From the NCBI GenBank assembly GCA_965230665.1, contig CBDDLM010000004.1, positions 930,001 through 994,000 on the forward strand: a stretch of 64,000 nt of DNA, read 5' to 3'. Each line of letters begins with the position of its first letter. Positions within the stretch are counted from its first letter, which is position 1. Source of the stretch: JAGNRR01 sp965230665 (GTDB lineage Bacteria > Bacteroidota > Bacteroidia > Chitinophagales > Chitinophagaceae). The notes below the pieces were generated by a model. It saw only the letters and a list, made by a program, of their open reading frames with translations. It made no database searches and had not been told where the DNA came from. This document shows, piece after piece, positions 53,122 through 61,712 of this stretch. The position numbers and the translations under genes are program-made.

Positions 53122-54756
53122 TTACATCATACCTGGCATGCCTCCCATTTCTGGACCATGCGAATGCGGAGCTTCAGGCTCGGGCATATCTGCTATTACA
53201 CATTCTGTAGTTAATAACATCCCTGCAATTGAAGCAGCATTTTCTAAGGCGACACGACTTACTTTAGTAGGATCTAAAACACCCGCTTTTTGTAAATCTT
53301 GGTATTTTTCTGATCGTGCGTTAAAGCCATTCCAACCTTTCGCATCTCTCACCTTTTGCACAATAATGCTACCTTCTAAACCAGCATTAGCAACAATTTG
53401 GCGTAACGGCTCTTCCAAAGCGCGACGCACAATTGCTACTCCTGTCGTTTCATCTTCGTTCTCAACCTCTACTTTATCTAATGACTTGATTGTGCGGATA
53501 AAGGCCGTACCACCTCCTGGTACAATACCTTCTTCAACTGCTGCACGCGTAGCATGTAAAGCGTCATCAACTCGATCTTTCTTCTCTTTCATCTCAACCT
53601 CAGTTGCAGCACCTACATACAATACAGCCACCCCACCGCTTAACTTAGCTAAACGCTCTTGTAATTTTTCTTTATCATAATCGCTAGTCGAAGTTCCAAT
53701 CTGCGCTTCGATTTGCTTAATACGTGCCTTAATAGCAGCACCTTTTCCTTTACCTCCAACAATTGTTGTATTGTCTTTATCAATAGTCATACTCTCACAT
53801 GTACCTAAAGCATCGATATCAGCTGCTTCAAGGTTATGACCTGTTTCTTCACTGATAACGGTACCACCAGTAAGAATCGCAATGTCTTGTAACATTTCTT
53901 TTCTTCTGTCTCCGAATCCAGGTGCCTTAACCGCTGCAATTTTAATCGTACCACGTAATTTGTTCACAACTAAAGTAGCTAATGCTTCTCCCTCTAAATC
54001 TTCAGAAATAATTACTAATGCCTTACCTGTTTGAGCAACTTTCTCTAAAATATGTAAGATCTCTTTCATTGTAGAAATCTTCTTATCGCAGATCAAGATA
54101 TACGGATTGTCAAGCTCCGTGTTCATTTTCTCAGAGTTTGTTACGAAATAAGGAGAAAGGTAACCGCGATCAAACTGCATACCTTCCACAACATCAACTG
54201 AAGTGTCCGTACCTTTTGCTTCTTCAACAGTAATCACACCAGCTGTTCCTACTTTTTTCATAGCCTCAGCAATTAAGGTTCCTATTTCCGCATCATTATT
54301 CGCAGAAATCGTACCTACCTGCTTAATTTTTTCAGTATCACTACCTACTTTTTGACTTTGCTTTGCCAAGTTTTTAACAACAACCTGAACGGCCTTATCA
54401 ATACCTCTTTTTAAATCCATTGGATTTGCCCCTGCAGCAACATTACGAAGACCTTCTTTGATAAAGGCTTGAGCTAATACAGTAGCAGTTGTTGTACCAT
54501 CACCAGCTACGTCGGCCGTTTTTGATGCTACTTCCTTAGCCATTTGAGCACCCATATTCTCGAATGCATCTTCTAACTCTACTTCCTTAGCAACCGTTAC
54601 TCCATCTTTAGTAATTTGTGGGGCACCGAATTTTTTCTCAATTACTACATTACGACCTTTAGGGCCTAATGTTACTTTAACTGCGTCTGCCAGTTTATCT
54701 ACACCCGCCTTCATCTTGTTGCGAGCATCTAGGTTAAATTTTATTTGTTTTGCCAT
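53122..54756 (-). CDS. groEL: chaperonin GroEL
   Basis: A 544-residue 60-kDa chaperonin. ATP-binding TLGPKGRNVVIEKKFGAP and DVAGDGTTTATVLAQ, the conserved AAVEEGIVPGGG and the Gly/Met-rich tail GGMPGMM are all present. It forms the double-ring folding chamber with GroES, encoded 62 bases upstream in the same operon. Confidence 0.99.
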   Translation of the reverse strand: MAKQIKFNLDARNKMKAGVDKLADAVKVTLGPKGRNVVIEKKFGAPQITKDGVTVAKEVELEDAFENMGAQMAKEVASKTADVAGDGTTTATVLAQAFIKEGLRNVAAGANPMDLKRGIDKAVQVVVKNLAKQSQKVGSDTEKIKQVGTISANNDAEIGTLIAEAMKKVGTAGVITVEEAKGTDTSVDVVEGMQFDRGYLSPYFVTNSEKMNTELDNPYILICDKKISTMKEILHILEKVAQTGKALVIISEDLEGEALATLVVNKLRGTIKIAAVKAPGFGDRRKEMLQDIAILTGGTVISEETGHNLEAADIDALGTCESMTIDKDNTTIVGGKGKGAAIKARIKQIEAQIGTSTSDYDKEKLQERLAKLSGGVAVLYVGAATEVEMKEKKDRVDDALHATRAAVEEGIVPGGGTAFIRTIKSLDKVEVENEDETTGVAIVRRALEEPLRQIVANAGLEGSIIVQKVRDAKGWNGFNARSEKYQDLQKAGVLDPTKVSRVALENAASIAGMLLTTECVIADMPEPEAPHSHGPEMGGMPGMM

Positions 54757-54818
54757 TTCTATTAAATGTTTATTTTAAATATTGATTTCTTTATTTTTCT
54801 GTTACTTAACAATGGTTA

Positions 54819-55100
54819 TTATACAATCGCTAGAATATCGCTCTCACGCATAATTAGGTAATCGATTCCATCTACATTAAGCTCTGTTCCAGCATACTTA
54901 CCATACAATACGGTATTACCTACTTTAACAGTCATAGGCTCTTCTGGTTTACCATTGCCAACTGCAACGACCTTACCACGTTGTGGTTTTTCCGTAGCTG
55001 TATCAGGGATAATAATTCCTCCAGCAGACTTTGTTTCAGCTTCTGCTGCTTGTACCAGTACACGGTCGTGTAACGGGGTAATGTTTACTTTTTTTGCCAT
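54819..55100 (-). CDS. groES: co-chaperonin GroES
   Basis: A 93-residue 10-kDa lid protein. LHDRVLVQ, the mobile loop ETKSAGGIIIPDTATEKPQ with its GGIIIP GroEL contact, and the terminal ESDILAIV are typical. First gene of groESL. I found no CIRCE inverted repeat in the 159 bases upstream, so control is not by the HrcA system as far as can be seen. Confidence 0.98.
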   Translation of the reverse strand: MAKKVNITPLHDRVLVQAAEAETKSAGGIIIPDTATEKPQRGKVVAVGNGKPEEPMTVKVGNTVLYGKYAGTELNVDGIDYLIMRESDILAIV

Positions 55101-55259
55101 AATAGTTCTTCGTTTTTATATAAAAGATTTAATTCTGAAAATTTATACAACCTTATCAATCACAGAATATGCCAAGGAAAATCGAATACGCCAATATTGC
55201 AGTATGACGTTATACAGGCTAAAAAATGAGACATAATAGCAAAATCAAGACTACGGGAG

Positions 55260-56174
55260 TTATTTTTTGGCAGTTTGACTGTATTTCTTAACTAAGAAAA
55301 CTCCCAAGAATGTTACAAGCGTTCCAAACGCTAAGTTCCAAGTGAAAGGTTCATTCAAAAAGACGATCCCTAACGCTAAGGCCACAATCGGATTAATGTA
55401 AGCATACACACCAGAAATATCTGAAGGTAGATTTTTAAGAACGTACATAAAGCATAAAAAACAGAGAATTGATCCGATTAGGATCAAATACAATAGGTAT
55501 GTCCAAGCTTTCCAAGGTAAGTGATCGAGCACTCTACTTTCTCCTACAATGGCCGAGAAAATAAACAGTTGTAACCCTCCAAAAAACATTTGATACCCAA
55601 TACCTGAAAGGTTATTCCCCTTTAAAACCTGCCTCGACGATACCAAGGTTCCTAGAGTCCAACAGATAACCCCAAGAAGACAGAGAATGATTCCAAAAAA
55701 GAAATCACCAACAAAGAGGTCATCTAGATAACTATAAAATATAAGCCCCACCCCAGAAAATCCAATTAACAGGCCAATTGTGGATCGTGGGTTGATCTTT
55801 TCCTTATACAGTAGCGCGTTAAGTAAAATGAGAAAGAAAGGAAACAAACAACCCAAAAGGGCACCTAAACCTGATGGAATATACTTTATGGCCCATGTGG
55901 TCAGACCGTTAGCTCCTGTGAAAATTAAAAAACCTAAAATAAAGTGCATTCCAAGTTCTTTAAAAGAGGGCCTATACTTACTTCGAATAAAGAAATAAGC
56001 TATTAATAGGGTTCCAGCCAATGTTTGACGAATGGCGCTCATGTAAAGTGGCGAAAAGTGAGCTATAGCAAGCTTTGAGACAAACCAAGACCCACCCCAG
56101 AAAAGAGAAATTGTAGCTAAGGCCCAGTAAGCTTTGGTTTGAGATGTAGACAAGATGCCGCAAAGAAACGTCAA
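55260..56174 (-). CDS. EamA/DMT-family transporter
   Basis: A 304-residue inner-membrane permease with ten hydrophobic helices in two EamA repeats. The first begins ATISLFWGGSWFVSKLAI with a following RQTLAGTLL; the second carries GVYAYINPIVALALGI. Members export amino acids or metabolites; substrate unknown. No ATG lies near the N-terminus; TTG at 56174 or TTG at 56153 could start it, so the left boundary of the protein is uncertain. Confidence 0.87.
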   Translation of the reverse strand: MTFLCGILSTSQTKAYWALATISLFWGGSWFVSKLAIAHFSPLYMSAIRQTLAGTLLIAYFFIRSKYRPSFKELGMHFILGFLIFTGANGLTTWAIKYIPSGLGALLGCLFPFFLILLNALLYKEKINPRSTIGLLIGFSGVGLIFYSYLDDLFVGDFFFGIILCLLGVICWTLGTLVSSRQVLKGNNLSGIGYQMFFGGLQLFIFSAIVGESRVLDHLPWKAWTYLLYLILIGSILCFLCFMYVLKNLPSDISGVYAYINPIVALALGIVFLNEPFTWNLAFGTLVTFLGVFLVKKYSQTAKK

Positions 56175-56282
56175 TTCATTGAATTTGAATTTGTTAAAAT
56201 ATGATTTAGGAACAAAGTATTTGCAATATCAGCGTATGAAAACCACTATCTTTACGTCAAATTAAAAAAATTAATAATTCAT

Positions 56283-56561
56283 ATGAAAAAGTTTATTTTA
56301 TTAGCACTTACTCTAATGCTTTCTGCAGGTGTAGTAATGGCAGACAAAAAATGTTGTAAAAACAAATCCAAATGTGCCAAAACAGCTTGCGCAAAGAAAT
56401 CTTCTAAAAAAGCTTGTTGTTCAAAAAAAGGAACTGCTAAAGCTACTAATAAGCAAAGTACAAGTTCAGCAACTACAAAGAAATCTTGTAAAAAAGCTTG
56501 TTCGAAAACAAGTCATGCCAAGACTGAGGCTAAAACTTCTCACGCAGGACATAACCACTAA
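56283..56561 (+). CDS. small secreted Lys/Cys/His-rich protein
   Basis: A 92-residue protein: signal peptide MKKFILLALTLMLSAGVVMA, then a 72-residue mature part dominated by Lys, with eight Cys (CC, C, C, CC, C, C) and a C-terminal HAGHNH. The pattern suggests metal binding, but no family was recognised. A 26-base direct repeat with one mismatch (56393-56418 and 56477-56502) shows internal duplication. A TATCTTTA near-consensus box lies upstream and a strong terminator follows. Confidence 0.75.
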   Translation: MKKFILLALTLMLSAGVVMADKKCCKNKSKCAKTACAKKSSKKACCSKKGTAKATNKQSTSSATTKKSCKKACSKTSHAKTEAKTSHAGHNH

Positions 56562-56582
56562 GGTCTAGTTGAAAATAACACT

Positions 56583-56612
56583 AACCACTTACCTACGGTA
56601 AGTGGTTTTTTT
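56583..56612 (+). terminator. terminator after the Lys/Cys/His-rich gene
   Basis: A perfect 11-bp stem, AACCACTTACC and GGTAAGTGGTT, with a TAC loop is followed by T residues. The tail reaches the stop codon of convergent gldB. Confidence 0.9.
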
Positions 56613-57660
56613 ATGGTTTATACTTTGCTGCACGTAAAAACTGCTGAGCTGGCAATTTATTTTCCATAAGCTGTTTCATCGATTCGTTTGGATGCTCTTG
56701 CATGTACTTTCGAACCATTTGCCATCCTAGCCAAGAACCAATATTTCCTGGTGCCTCCTCTGGCATACCAACCGTATTAGGACCATCATTTACTAATGGC
56801 ATAATATCTTGCCAAGTAGTTGAATACAGTAATTTCTGCTTGACAAAGAAATAATAAATCCCTTCCTCGTTTTTATCACAAAAAGCAGTTTGCTCTGGAG
56901 TATACCCTATAATCAAGGCATCTTTCTTCGTACGACATACTTGTTCACAAAAATAGAGTTCTTTACCCTTGTAAAGCATCATATCTAAGAGCGATTTCCC
57001 CTCGTAAGTGTAAGGAAACTTAGCTTGAAAAATGGCCTTCGCCACCTCAATTGCTATTCTGTTCTGAGTACGATCAAGTGCTTCATAAGCAGGAATTTGT
57101 ACCGACGAATAAAAAGGAAAGTCCGGGCCTAGATACATATCTAAGCCAACACCCACTGCACTATCAATTGTAATTGCACTCCATAAATTCAGACCCGATA
57201 TAAAGTAATACACCTGTTCATAGTTTTCTTCGGGAAAAAAATATTTAATATTCTTAAACGTTATTTCTAACTCTTGATCAATCCTTTCGATATGACTAAA
57301 ATGTTTTTGAACGGTATCATATAGATTTCTATAATCCTTTAGGGTAAGAAATTGATGAATAGCTGTATCGAACTGCGGTGTTCCGATCTCACCAAACCCT
57401 GCCAGCGTGGACAGATACAGCTTGGTAAAATCAGGGTATTTTCTCCCCAAACGATCTATTTCTTTGTAAACGTGTTTTGGGTCAATACTAAAGAATAATT
57501 GATCATAACGTACTGATTTGTAAGATATTTTTACTCCTTTTGTATCAAGAGGTTTTTTACGCTCAGTTTCGCTACAAGAGCTTATTAAACATGTTACCAA
57601 ATAACATATCATTAAAGCAAAAAGAAGAGTAGTTCGGTAGGTGGTTGGGTATTTTTGCAA
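56611..57660 (-). CDS. gldB: gliding-motility lipoprotein GldB-like
   Basis: A 349-residue lipoprotein resembling GldB. The signal ends ISSC (Cys29), and the mature part carries the domain seen in this family: YFISGLNLWSAI, GVGLDMYLGPDFPFY, and late GNIGSWLGWQMVRKYM. GldB is needed for gliding in Flavobacterium, though many non-gliding Bacteroidota keep it. The start is a TTG; a later ATG would remove the basic n-region. nadE lies 0.9 kb away, a frequent neighbour in the phylum. No gldC was found here. Confidence 0.85.
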   Translation of the reverse strand: MQKYPTTYRTTLLFALMICYLVTCLISSCSETERKKPLDTKGVKISYKSVRYDQLFFSIDPKHVYKEIDRLGRKYPDFTKLYLSTLAGFGEIGTPQFDTAIHQFLTLKDYRNLYDTVQKHFSHIERIDQELEITFKNIKYFFPEENYEQVYYFISGLNLWSAITIDSAVGVGLDMYLGPDFPFYSSVQIPAYEALDRTQNRIAIEVAKAIFQAKFPYTYEGKSLLDMMLYKGKELYFCEQVCRTKKDALIIGYTPEQTAFCDKNEEGIYYFFVKQKLLYSTTWQDIMPLVNDGPNTVGMPEEAPGNIGSWLGWQMVRKYMQEHPNESMKQLMENKLPAQQFLRAAKYKP

Positions 57661-57718
57661 TGTTCTTTATAATTAGAAAACAAATAAACGATAAAGGGCA
57701 AAACAAAATTTAAAAATT

Positions 57719-58486
57719 ATGAAAAAACTTACTTTACTAACCTTAGTAGCATGTGTTTTAGCTACAAGTGCTATCGCACAGGACTCTCAAGTTGAAGCTG
57801 TATTTAAAAAGTACCGTTTCGGTCTTTTCGTTGGACCAACATTCAACTCTTTAAAACCAACTGTTGAAGTTGCTGAAGACAACAATGGAGATTATAATGT
57901 AAAAGCTGACGGTGGTCGAACAAGCTTTAATGCTGGTTTAAATATGGAGTTGAATTTGAATGAGAAGTATACTGTTTATTCGGGTATTGGTCTGAACTGG
58001 AACGGAGGCACTTTGAATGCAAACTACGATTCAACTAGTACGAATGCTCCTGCGTTAAATGATAACTACGTACGAAGTGCAGTAGTAAGTTACAAAAACC
58101 AGTATTTGGCTATTCCTCTTGGTTTAAAAATGTATGCTGCAGAATTCGGTGATATTAGAATATTTGCTAAAACAGGTATTGATTTATCACTATTACTTAG
58201 TCAAAAAGGTGATTATACGCTCATTAAGAAAGACTATACGGTACTTACTGGAGAAAACGAAAAGCTAGGATCTTATGCGGCAACGACTCCAGTTAACATC
58301 GGCTGGCACATTGGTGCTGGTGCTGAATACACTTTAGCTAATGGAAGTGCTGCTTACCTAACAATCCTATATAGAAACGGTTTTACAGATTATACCACAC
58401 CTAAGTTAAATGATTTAGGAAACCGTTTTGCAGATGGTAACATTCGATCTAACACAATTGCTATTCAAATTGGTTATTTCTTTTAA
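57719..58486 (+). CDS. porin-like outer-membrane beta-barrel protein
   Basis: A 255-residue exported protein (signal MKKLTLLTLVACVLATSAIAQ). The mature part has alternating strands FGLFVGPTFNSL, NMELNLNEKYTVYSGIGLNWNGG, IPLGLKMYA and FAKTGIDLS, and ends in a C-terminal Phe (IQIGYFF), a signal for outer-membrane insertion by the Bam complex. PorT-like/OMP_b-brl class; ligand unknown. Followed by a terminator. Confidence 0.82.
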   Translation: MKKLTLLTLVACVLATSAIAQDSQVEAVFKKYRFGLFVGPTFNSLKPTVEVAEDNNGDYNVKADGGRTSFNAGLNMELNLNEKYTVYSGIGLNWNGGTLNANYDSTSTNAPALNDNYVRSAVVSYKNQYLAIPLGLKMYAAEFGDIRIFAKTGIDLSLLLSQKGDYTLIKKDYTVLTGENEKLGSYAATTPVNIGWHIGAGAEYTLANGSAAYLTILYRNGFTDYTTPKLNDLGNRFADGNIRSNTIAIQIGYFF

Positions 58487-58504
58487 GAAGGAAAAAATAC
58501 TTTC

Positions 58505-58537
58505 AAAAGTCCCGGCAAATTTGTCGGGACTTTTTTT
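58505..58537 (+). terminator. terminator after the porin-like gene
   Basis: AAAGTCCCGGCAAA and TTTGTCGGGACTTT pair over 14 bp (one G-T) and run into T residues, just ahead of the nadE promoter. Confidence 0.9.
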
Positions 58538-58541
58538 ATTC

Positions 58542-58549
58542 TACCTTTG
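58542..58549 (+). promoter_or_regulatory. nadE promoter box, leaderless type
   Basis: TACCTTTG ends 6 bases before the ATG at 58556. Confidence 0.65.
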
Positions 58550-58555
58550 TCCAGC

Positions 58556-60265
58556 ATGAAAATTTTCTTAGCTCAGCAGAATTATATAATAGGAAACTTT
58601 GAGTACAATCTTCAAAAAATAAAAGAAGCTACTCTAAGAGCAATTGATGCATCAGGCGACCTTATTGTGTTTTCTGAACTTTGTGTTTGTGGTTATCCTC
58701 CAAGGGATTTCTTAGAATTTGATGATTTCATTACACGTTGTGAACAAGCCGTTGAGAGCCTATTACCGTTATCAAAAAAAATTGGTATTATCATTGGAAC
58801 TCCTGATAAAAACCCAAGCCCCGAAGGTAAAGACTTATTTAATGCAGCCTTTCTATTGCACGCAGGAGGGATAAAAGGGAAAGCTTATAAAACCTTATTA
58901 CCTACCTATGATATCTTTGATGAATATCGATATTTTGAACCCGCTTTTACTTGGAACTGTATTGAGTTTAAGGGAAAAAAAATTGCTCTGACCGTATGTG
59001 AAGATATTTGGAATCTTCATACCGGTAGAGCAGGTATGCCGTATAATCCACTGTACAGAAATACGCCCATGGATGAGCTTGCAAAGCAAAATCCGGACAT
59101 TATGATCAATATTAGCGCATCTCCCTTTGACTACACACATGCTGAAGATAGATTAGCAATGGTCAAGGCGAATGTAAAAAAGTATCAACTCCCAATGATT
59201 TACTGTTGCGGTGTGGGATCACAAACTGAGGTTGTATTTGACGGAGGAAGTTTAGTATTTGATAAAGACGCAAACCTAATTAAAGAAGGAAAATATTTCG
59301 AAGAAGATTTAATTGAGGTCAATCTACTGAATAAAGGTCAATTCGATGAACCGATCCAACAATCGGAAATGGATGTTCCCAGCGAAGAGCTTACACCTCC
59401 ACATTACGACCCAGATTTAAATATCAATAGAGTTTATAATGCTTTAGTTATGGGCATAAAAGATTACTTTGATAAACTTGGGTTTAAGAAAGCCATACTT
59501 GGAGCGAGTGGCGGTATAGATAGTGCATTAACGCAAGCATTAGCAGTTGCCGCTTTAGGAAAGGAAAACGTACATGCTATTTTGATGCCTTCACAATTCT
59601 CCAGTGATCATAGTGTAAATGATGCGGAACAGTTATCTATTAATTTAGGAAATAAATATGACACTATTCCTATTGAACCCATCTACGATGCATTTATGGA
59701 ACAACTTGCACCTCAATTCAAAGACCTCCCTTTTAATGTAGCTGAAGAAAATATCCAAGCACGCAGCCGGGGGAATTTACTTATGGCAATAGCAAATAAG
59801 TTTGGTTACATATTACTGAATACTTCAAATAAAAGTGAACTTGCAACAGGTTATGGTACTCTTTATGGAGATATGGCTGGAGGGATATCGGTTATAGGTG
59901 ATGTTTATAAAATGCAAGCGTATAAACTTTGCGAGTATATTAACCAGCAAGCGGGAAAAGAAGTGATTCCCTTAGATATAATTCATAAAGCACCAAGTGC
60001 CGAATTACGTCCTAACCAAAAAGACAGTGATTCTTTACCAGACTATCTAGATTTGGATACGATTCTTTATCAATATATAGAGTTGCGTCAAGGACCTAAA
60101 GAAATTATTGATATGGGCTATGATGAAAAACTGGTTCATCGTATTTTAAAAATGGTAAACCGAAACGAATACAAACGAAATCAATTTTGTCCGATTATTC
60201 GTGTTTCGTTTAAATCGTTTGGTGTTGGGCGCAGAATGCCCATAGTAGGGAAATACTTGGGTTAG
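58556..60265 (+). CDS. nadE: glutamine-dependent NAD+ synthetase
   Basis: A 569-residue two-domain enzyme that amidates deamido-NAD to NAD. The N-terminal nitrilase-type glutaminase (about 1-265) has VFSELCVCGYPPRDFL (Glu), the Lys in YKTLLPTY, and Cys in MIYCCGVGSQ. The C-terminal ATP-pyrophosphatase has LGASGGIDSALTQA and TSNKSELATGYGTLYGD. A TTG at 58547 opens the frame three codons earlier but overlaps the promoter box, so the ATG at 58556 was chosen. Confidence 0.96.
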   Translation: MKIFLAQQNYIIGNFEYNLQKIKEATLRAIDASGDLIVFSELCVCGYPPRDFLEFDDFITRCEQAVESLLPLSKKIGIIIGTPDKNPSPEGKDLFNAAFLLHAGGIKGKAYKTLLPTYDIFDEYRYFEPAFTWNCIEFKGKKIALTVCEDIWNLHTGRAGMPYNPLYRNTPMDELAKQNPDIMINISASPFDYTHAEDRLAMVKANVKKYQLPMIYCCGVGSQTEVVFDGGSLVFDKDANLIKEGKYFEEDLIEVNLLNKGQFDEPIQQSEMDVPSEELTPPHYDPDLNINRVYNALVMGIKDYFDKLGFKKAILGASGGIDSALTQALAVAALGKENVHAILMPSQFSSDHSVNDAEQLSINLGNKYDTIPIEPIYDAFMEQLAPQFKDLPFNVAEENIQARSRGNLLMAIANKFGYILLNTSNKSELATGYGTLYGDMAGGISVIGDVYKMQAYKLCEYINQQAGKEVIPLDIIHKAPSAELRPNQKDSDSLPDYLDLDTILYQYIELRQGPKEIIDMGYDEKLVHRILKMVNRNEYKRNQFCPIIRVSFKSFGVGRRMPIVGKYLG

Positions 60266-60269
60266 GTTC

Positions 60270-61691
60270 CTAAAGTTTCTCTATAAAACCTAGCAATACT
60301 TCTCGCTGGTTTTTAATTAGTTTTCTATAATTATTCTTTGATGCTTCCGCTTCACCTCCATGCCATAAAATGGCTTCTTCAATATTTCTTGCTCTTCCAT
60401 CGTGAAGCAGGGTTGTATGCCCATTAACAGTCTTAATGAGTCCGATGCCCCATAATGGAGGTGTTCGCCATTCGCGACCTTCCGCATTAAAAACTGGTCT
60501 GTTGTCACTAAGGCCTTCACCCATATCATGTAACAATAAATCGGTATACGGCCTTATTGTTTGTTCCGCCAATTGAGTGATTTCAGTTTGGCCTGTCCTG
60601 ACTTCGGTAATATGACAGCTAGCGCATCCTGTTTCGATAAATAATTGCTTCCCAGCATTGTATTGATTTATATCTGTGAAGCGCGATGCAGGTACCGCAA
60701 TCGTCTGCATATAAAACTGTACCCGTTTTAACCGAACATCATTGACCTCAGGCAAACCACCATTTGGTAAACTGCCGTATAAATTGCTTTGCATTATCGT
60801 CAAGTCTTCATTGGGGAACAAACTTGTCGTTACTCCAATATCTCCGTTAAAAGCAGCAGCGATTTGTGAGCGTACACTTGGCTGTGATGCTTTCCAACCA
60901 AAACGCCCAATAGACATCCTATTAAGTTCTGGATTCCAAACCCGTGCTATTTTTCCTGAGATCCCATCCCCATTTGCATCTTGTTCGTCGGCCCATTGCA
61001 TCATGCTTCTTTCACTAATCGCCTCTAAAAGTCCCAGTCCGATTAATTGGTTCGCTATTCTAGGCGAAAACATTGTTCCAGCCCCCATACTGCCATAGTT
61101 CAAGTTTTGAAAAGAATAAGTAGGTTTACGAAGTGAATAGATCGTTCCGTCTGCCAAGGTTCCAGATTGTTCTACATATTGAATCTGTACATTCCCCTCG
61201 GGCTGAACATTTAGGATCGCTCTATGATTAAATTGCCCGCCATAATTCGGGTCAGGATTAGGTGCTCCATGCGTCCCTAAACCAGCAACACTCAATCGCA
61301 TTAATAAACCATGTGCTGTTTCACCATTACTTTGTATCGGTCCAGATCGCCCATCACGCACGTGACACCCTCCGCAAGATAATGAATTGAATAAAGGACC
61401 TAAACCGTCTCGAGATTCTACAGATGAAGGAGCGGTCACCCAATTATTTCTAAAGAACGAATTCCCACTTGAAAAGTCATTTAATTGTTCAAAGGATAAA
61501 CCTTCAATAGCATTCCCAAATGCATTAGTAGACCGATCGAAAACAGTACCATTTCGTCCGCCTGCCTGAATAACGGTATTCAGTTCTTCAGCAACAGGAA
61601 TCAAGGGATCTTTATTACAAGAAACAACTATGAATAAAGAAGAAAAGCCCAAGAACAAAAGGCTTACTATAGTGGTTTTATTCTTGGGCAT
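60270..61691 (-). CDS. DUF1111 di-heme oxidoreductase-like lipoprotein
   Basis: A 473-residue periplasmic cytochrome of the DUF1111 (di-haem oxidoreductase, putative peroxidase) family. The signal ends VVSC (Cys25), a lipobox. There are two heme c sites, SCGGCHVRDGRSGP near residue 105 and GCASCHITEVRTG near 360, with GEGLSDNRP and the late LLHDGRARNIEEAI block. In this genome it is downstream of an imelysin and a TonB receptor, which suggests reductive iron uptake or heme handling. Starts 21 bases after imelysin. Confidence 0.92.
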   Translation of the reverse strand: MPKNKTTIVSLLFLGFSSLFIVVSCNKDPLIPVAEELNTVIQAGGRNGTVFDRSTNAFGNAIEGLSFEQLNDFSSGNSFFRNNWVTAPSSVESRDGLGPLFNSLSCGGCHVRDGRSGPIQSNGETAHGLLMRLSVAGLGTHGAPNPDPNYGGQFNHRAILNVQPEGNVQIQYVEQSGTLADGTIYSLRKPTYSFQNLNYGSMGAGTMFSPRIANQLIGLGLLEAISERSMMQWADEQDANGDGISGKIARVWNPELNRMSIGRFGWKASQPSVRSQIAAAFNGDIGVTTSLFPNEDLTIMQSNLYGSLPNGGLPEVNDVRLKRVQFYMQTIAVPASRFTDINQYNAGKQLFIETGCASCHITEVRTGQTEITQLAEQTIRPYTDLLLHDMGEGLSDNRPVFNAEGREWRTPPLWGIGLIKTVNGHTTLLHDGRARNIEEAILWHGGEAEASKNNYRKLIKNQREVLLGFIEKL

Positions 61692-61712
61692 TTTAAATAG
61701 GAGTTTTAATAA

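Noticed and set aside
53138..53680. 180-codon open frame opposite groEL
   Set aside because: It is a shadow of the conserved groEL frame, with no promoter box and no recognisable protein features.
55101..55259. CIRCE/HrcA operator upstream of groES
   Set aside because: No TTAGCACTC-N9-GAGTGCTAA inverted repeat can be found in this gap.
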